Source of the DNA: NBML01 sp029939535
Lineage (GTDB): Bacteria > Desulfobacterota > Desulfobacteria > Desulfobacterales > Desulfobacteraceae
Reading direction: 5' to 3'
NCBI GenBank assembly: GCA_029939535.1
Contig: JAOZST010000184.1
Coordinates: 1 to 7,674 of the forward strand
DNA: 7,674 nt
A model generated the notes under the pieces. It searched no databases and was not told the origin of the DNA. It saw nothing but the letters and a program-made list of their open reading frames with translations. This document shows positions 6,206-7,674 of this stretch, one piece after another (the stretch's first letter is position 1; each line of letters opens with the position of its first letter). Both the position numbers and the translations under genes were made by a program.

Positions 6206-7309
6206 CTATTCTTTTCCTTTTCCATCTCCTGGCCAATATCTCTGGTCAGGATGATTTTTTGCAACATTATTTGGATCCAGCAGCCTGTTTGACAGCAAAA
6301 ACTCTTTTAAGCTTTCCTGATCCAGGTGAGTCTGGCTGGCAGAGACATAGGGATCATTAACCTCTTCTGACACCAGATTTGAATAATCATATCCAATATC
6401 ATGGTACAATCCCCTGAAGGCCGGAAGAACAGAAAAATAGTGGTCCAGTTCAACTGCTCTTCTGGTTTCCTCCAGGCTCATCAGTTCTTCATATATTTTT
6501 TCCCCGGGTTTTACTCCGATTTCAACAATTTCGATATCCTCGGGCTTGTGGCCATACAAGGGTGCAAGCTCTTCAATCATTACCTTTGCAAGATCGCTTA
6601 TCCTGACAACAGGCATCTTTGTAATAAAAACCTCTCCACCCCTTGCAATGGCAGCGGAATCAATTACAAGACGGGCTGCAGCTTCTATGTTCATGATAAA
6701 TCTTGTCATGCCGGCATCAGTTAATGTGACTGGTCCGCCTTTTTCTATCTGTTTTTGAAAAATGGGTATTACGGATCCGCTGGATCCCAAAACATTCCCG
6801 AAACGTGTGGAGGCAAACAGGGTATTGTTGGCAAAGTTATTGGAATTTGCAGCCGTGATCAGCCTTTCCCCCATTAATTTTGTTGTCCCCATTACATTTG
6901 TAGGGTTGACCGCTTTGTCCGAGCTGGTAAAAATCACCTTGGAAACATGATTTTCAATGGCGGCTTTAATAATATTCTGCACACCGTGAATATTGGTCTG
7001 CACAGCTTCAAAGGGAGATCGCTCACACATCACAACATGCTTTAATGCGGCTGCGTGGAATACGATATCAATACTCTTCATGACCCGCTTAATTTTTTCA
7101 ATATCCCTTACATCTGCGAGAACAAACCTGGCCCGCGTTTCATTCAGGTATGCCTGGTCCATGAAAAACAAATCACTTTCAGAATTATCTACCCCAATCA
7201 CTTCAGATGGATTATACTGCCCGCCGGTCAGAATACGAAACAGCTCTGATCCCACCGTACCGCAGGCACCTGTTATAAGAATACGTTTATTTTCTAGTGA
7301 ATCATTCAC
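6206..7309 (-). CDS. Soluble WbpM/FlaA1/CapD-type UDP-sugar 4,6-dehydratase (Polysacc_synt_2)
   Basis: This NADP/NAD-binding SDR of the polysaccharide-biosynthesis family probably performs C4 oxidation and C5/C6 dehydration of a UDP-sugar such as UDP-GlcNAc, the entry step to many deoxy-amino sugars. From the GTG it has 367 residues: nucleotide motif TGACGTVGS (13-21), D41, ADVRD (65-69), HAAALKHV (85-92), active site TSSDKAVNPTNVMGTTK (128-144), STRFGNVLGSSGSVIPIF (167-184), TDAGMTRFIMN (197-207) and VKPGEKIYEEL (266-276). The usual YxxxK tyrosine is methionine (M140, K144), the Ser-Met-Lys arrangement known from WbpM. There are no N-terminal membrane helices, so it is FlaA1-sized and cytoplasmic, with a C-terminal extension to residue 367. 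GTG is chosen because AGAGG lies 7 nt upstream and the fold begins at once; ATG 7384 has no ribosome site. It is the first gene of the operon. Confidence 0.92.
   Translation of the reverse strand: MNDSLENKRILITGACGTVGSELFRILTGGQYNPSEVIGVDNSESDLFFMDQAYLNETRARFVLADVRDIEKIKRVMKSIDIVFHAAALKHVVMCERSPFEAVQTNIHGVQNIIKAAIENHVSKVIFTSSDKAVNPTNVMGTTKLMGERLITAANSNNFANNTLFASTRFGNVLGSSGSVIPIFQKQIEKGGPVTLTDAGMTRFIMNIEAAARLVIDSAAIARGGEVFITKMPVVRISDLAKVMIEELAPLYGHKPEDIEIVEIGVKPGEKIYEELMSLEETRRAVELDHYFSVLPAFRGLYHDIGYDYSNLVSEEVNDPYVSASQTHLDQESLKEFLLSNRLLDPNNVAKNHPDQRYWPGDGKGKE
6215..6220 (-). promoter_or_regulatory. Shine-Dalgarno AAAGGA deciding the start at 6204
   Basis: AAAGGA on the minus strand lies 10 nt upstream of ATG 6204, inside the last codons of the dehydratase gene. 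Together with the conserved beta-1 strand starting at that ATG (MKILIAGGDGYLG), it argues against the longer reading from 6267. Confidence 0.65.
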
Positions 7310-7316
7310 GATTTTG

Positions 7317-7321
7317 CCTCT
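7317..7321 (-). promoter_or_regulatory. Shine-Dalgarno AGAGG deciding a GTG start
   Basis: On the minus strand AGAGG stands 7 nt before the GTG at 7309, which is ideal spacing. The alternative in-frame ATG at 7384 is preceded by an AT-rich stretch with no purine-rich site, and it would add 25 residues before the Rossmann fold. This site therefore supports the shorter protein. Confidence 0.75.
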
Positions 7322-7366
7322 TTGTCCGATCTTTGCCGGAAAAATAAAAAGATATTGGGCCTTCCT

Positions 7367-7377
7367 ACAGCTCCGCC
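7367..7377 (-). promoter_or_regulatory. ops/JUMPstart-like leader element (tentative)
   Basis: The minus strand reads GGCGGAGCTGT, compared with the enterobacterial ops core GGCGGTAGCGT. The two align with one base deleted and one inserted. It lies about 67 nt inside the predicted leader, ahead of a polysaccharide operon, where RfaH-type NusG paralogues act. A short GGGC/GCCC inverted pair (7378-7375 and 7360-7357) flanks it, with a T-rich stretch just after (7350-7337 region), which could serve as a pause or weak attenuator. The match is imperfect and short, so chance is possible. The known ops consensus comes from gammaproteobacteria. Confidence 0.3.
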
Positions 7378-7450
7378 CTTTCATTTACATGATCAAAACA
7401 CGTAACCCATTGTTTTTACACTATTTTTATATCAATTTCAAAATCTATTG

Positions 7451-7479
7451 ATAATACACAAATTTGAATGCTATGTCAA
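7451..7479 (-). promoter_or_regulatory. Sigma-70 promoter of the operon
   Basis: On the minus strand a perfect -35 (TTGACA, 7479-7474) is followed after exactly 17 nt by TATTAT (7456-7451), one base off the consensus -10. A run of nine T on the coding strand lies directly upstream. Transcription should begin near 7444, giving a leader of about 135 nt before the GTG at 7309. No other gene lies between the promoter and the dehydratase. Confidence 0.75.
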
Positions 7480-7543
7480 AAAAAAATCACTTCTGCGTAT
7501 CTAAATTATTTTTCCCAATAATTCAGTTACTTATAGAATTGGT

Positions 7544-7558
7544 TTCAGCACGGCTGAA
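7544..7558. repeat. Small perfect hairpin
   Basis: TTCAGC, loop ACG, GCTGAA: six perfect base pairs with a 3-nt loop, without a T-run on either side. It lies upstream of the operon promoter (-35 at 7479) and could be an operator or part of the neighbouring repeat structure, whose inner stem shares GGCTGA/TCAGCC. Chance cannot be excluded. Confidence 0.3.
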
Positions 7559-7570
7559 TGGGACGCTATA

Positions 7571-7668
7571 GAAACGATTGCTGTCATTAATATAAAAGCC
7601 TATGTCAAGGCTGATATTTTTTCAGCCCTGACGCACGTTTTTTTATAGTCAATGATAGCAATAGTTTC
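7571..7668. repeat. About 98-bp nested imperfect inverted repeat (MITE-like or large hairpin)
   Basis: The left arm 7571-7597 (opens GAAACGATTGCT) and the right arm 7641-7668 (reverse complement opens GAAACTATTGCT and likewise ends CTATAAAA) match in about 24 of 28 aligned columns, with three mismatches and one gap. Inside them is a second hairpin: TCAAGGCTGA (7605-7614), a 7-nt loop, and TCAGCCCTGA (7622-7631), paired except for one position. No coding frame lies within. The element sits about 90 bp upstream of the operon promoter. The right end is 6 nt from the window edge, so target duplications and full length cannot be judged. It may be a MITE, a palindromic intergenic repeat, or the terminator of a gene further right. 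Confidence 0.65.
7605..7631. terminator. Possible hairpin terminator in the centre of the inverted repeat
   Basis: This 10-bp stem with one mismatch and a 7-nt T-rich loop could end transcription. On the plus strand seven T follow after a 6-nt spacer (7638-7644); on the minus strand the following bases are CATAGGCTTTTATATT. A minus-strand gene to the right of the window would be the natural client. The spacers are longer than in good intrinsic terminators, so I rate this low. Confidence 0.25.
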
Positions 7669-7674
7669 AATAAA

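Larger units (their letters stand above)
7310..7674. other. Non-coding upstream region of the operon (about 365 nt)
   Basis: This stretch holds, from right to left, the nested inverted repeat, a small hairpin, the promoter, and the leader with the ops-like element. The remaining bases are AT-rich with no convincing open frame or ribosome site on either strand. The 9-mer CTATGTCAA (plus strand) occurs twice, at 7471-7479 where it forms the -35 and at 7600-7608 inside the repeat; the second copy has no -10 at a proper distance. Confidence 0.6.

Noticed and set aside
6205..6267. Longer N-terminus of the SQD1-like protein from ATG 6267
   Set aside because: The extra 21 residues are the dehydratase end read in another frame, with no family match; ATG 6204 has its own ribosome site and begins at beta-1.
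803..7309. Complete pseudaminic or legionaminic acid pathway
   Set aside because: A FlaA1-like dehydratase and an aminotransferase are present, but no NeuB-like synthase, CMP-transferase, UDP-sugar hydrolase/2-epimerase or PseH/LegH-type acetyltransferase is in the window, and the extra SDRs do not fit.
6993..7451. Plus-strand open frame of 152 codons running over the operon leader and promoter
   Set aside because: Most of it is antisense to the dehydratase gene; the rest crosses the promoter. No ribosome site or family motif is seen.
7603..7608. Second minus-strand TTGACA
   Set aside because: No -10-like hexamer occurs 16-18 nt downstream (GACAGC and neighbours), and it forms part of the inner hairpin of the inverted repeat.
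7571..7668. CRISPR repeat, suggested by GAAAC at the arm ends
   Set aside because: There are only two copies, in inverted rather than direct orientation, with no regular spacers.

Overview
The window is one compact minus-strand operon of nucleotide-sugar and surface-polysaccharide genes. It holds seven complete genes and the first 34 bases of an eighth, followed on the right by about 365 bases of non-coding DNA with the likely promoter. Base composition is AT-rich (judged by eye), and the style of the proteins is Gram-negative. My guess is a Desulfobacteraceae-type deltaproteobacterium, but the window has no phylogenetic marker, so this is weak.

In order of transcription (right to left): a textbook sigma-70 promoter (TTGACA-17-TATTAT, 7479-7451); a leader of about 135 nt with an ops/JUMPstart-like 11-mer; a soluble WbpM/FlaA1/CapD-type sugar 4,6-dehydratase (7309-6206, GTG start); an SQD1-like (UDP-sulfoquinovose synthase-like) extended SDR (6204-5056); a GalE-like epimerase/dehydratase (5065-4121); a second extended SDR (4086-3091); a DegT/DnrJ/EryC1/StrS PLP sugar aminotransferase (3076-1946); a FemAB/BioF2-like acyltransferase (1933-803); a class I SAM methyltransferase (806-78); and the start of a gene, possibly a family 2 glycosyltransferase (34 to the left edge). 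Junctions run from a 10-nt overlap to a 43-nt gap and most starts have a visible Shine-Dalgarno, so co-transcription is very likely.

Read together, the genes look like a cytoplasmic route to one or more modified sugars for an O-antigen, capsule or glycan. Oxidoreductases dehydrate and epimerise a UDP- or GDP-sugar, the PLP enzyme aminates the keto-sugar, the FemAB-like enzyme may acylate the new amine, and the methyltransferase may cap it. The exact sugar cannot be read from the sequence. The most distinctive elements are the SQD1-like enzyme in a surface-glycan context (a possible sulfonated sugar), the FemAB-like enzyme beside a sugar aminotransferase, the Ser-Met-Lys active site of the dehydratase, the ops-like leader element, and a roughly 98-bp nested inverted repeat upstream of the promoter.

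The overall type, a polysaccharide gene cluster, is well known. I see no CRISPR array, tRNA, rRNA, transposase or phage gene.
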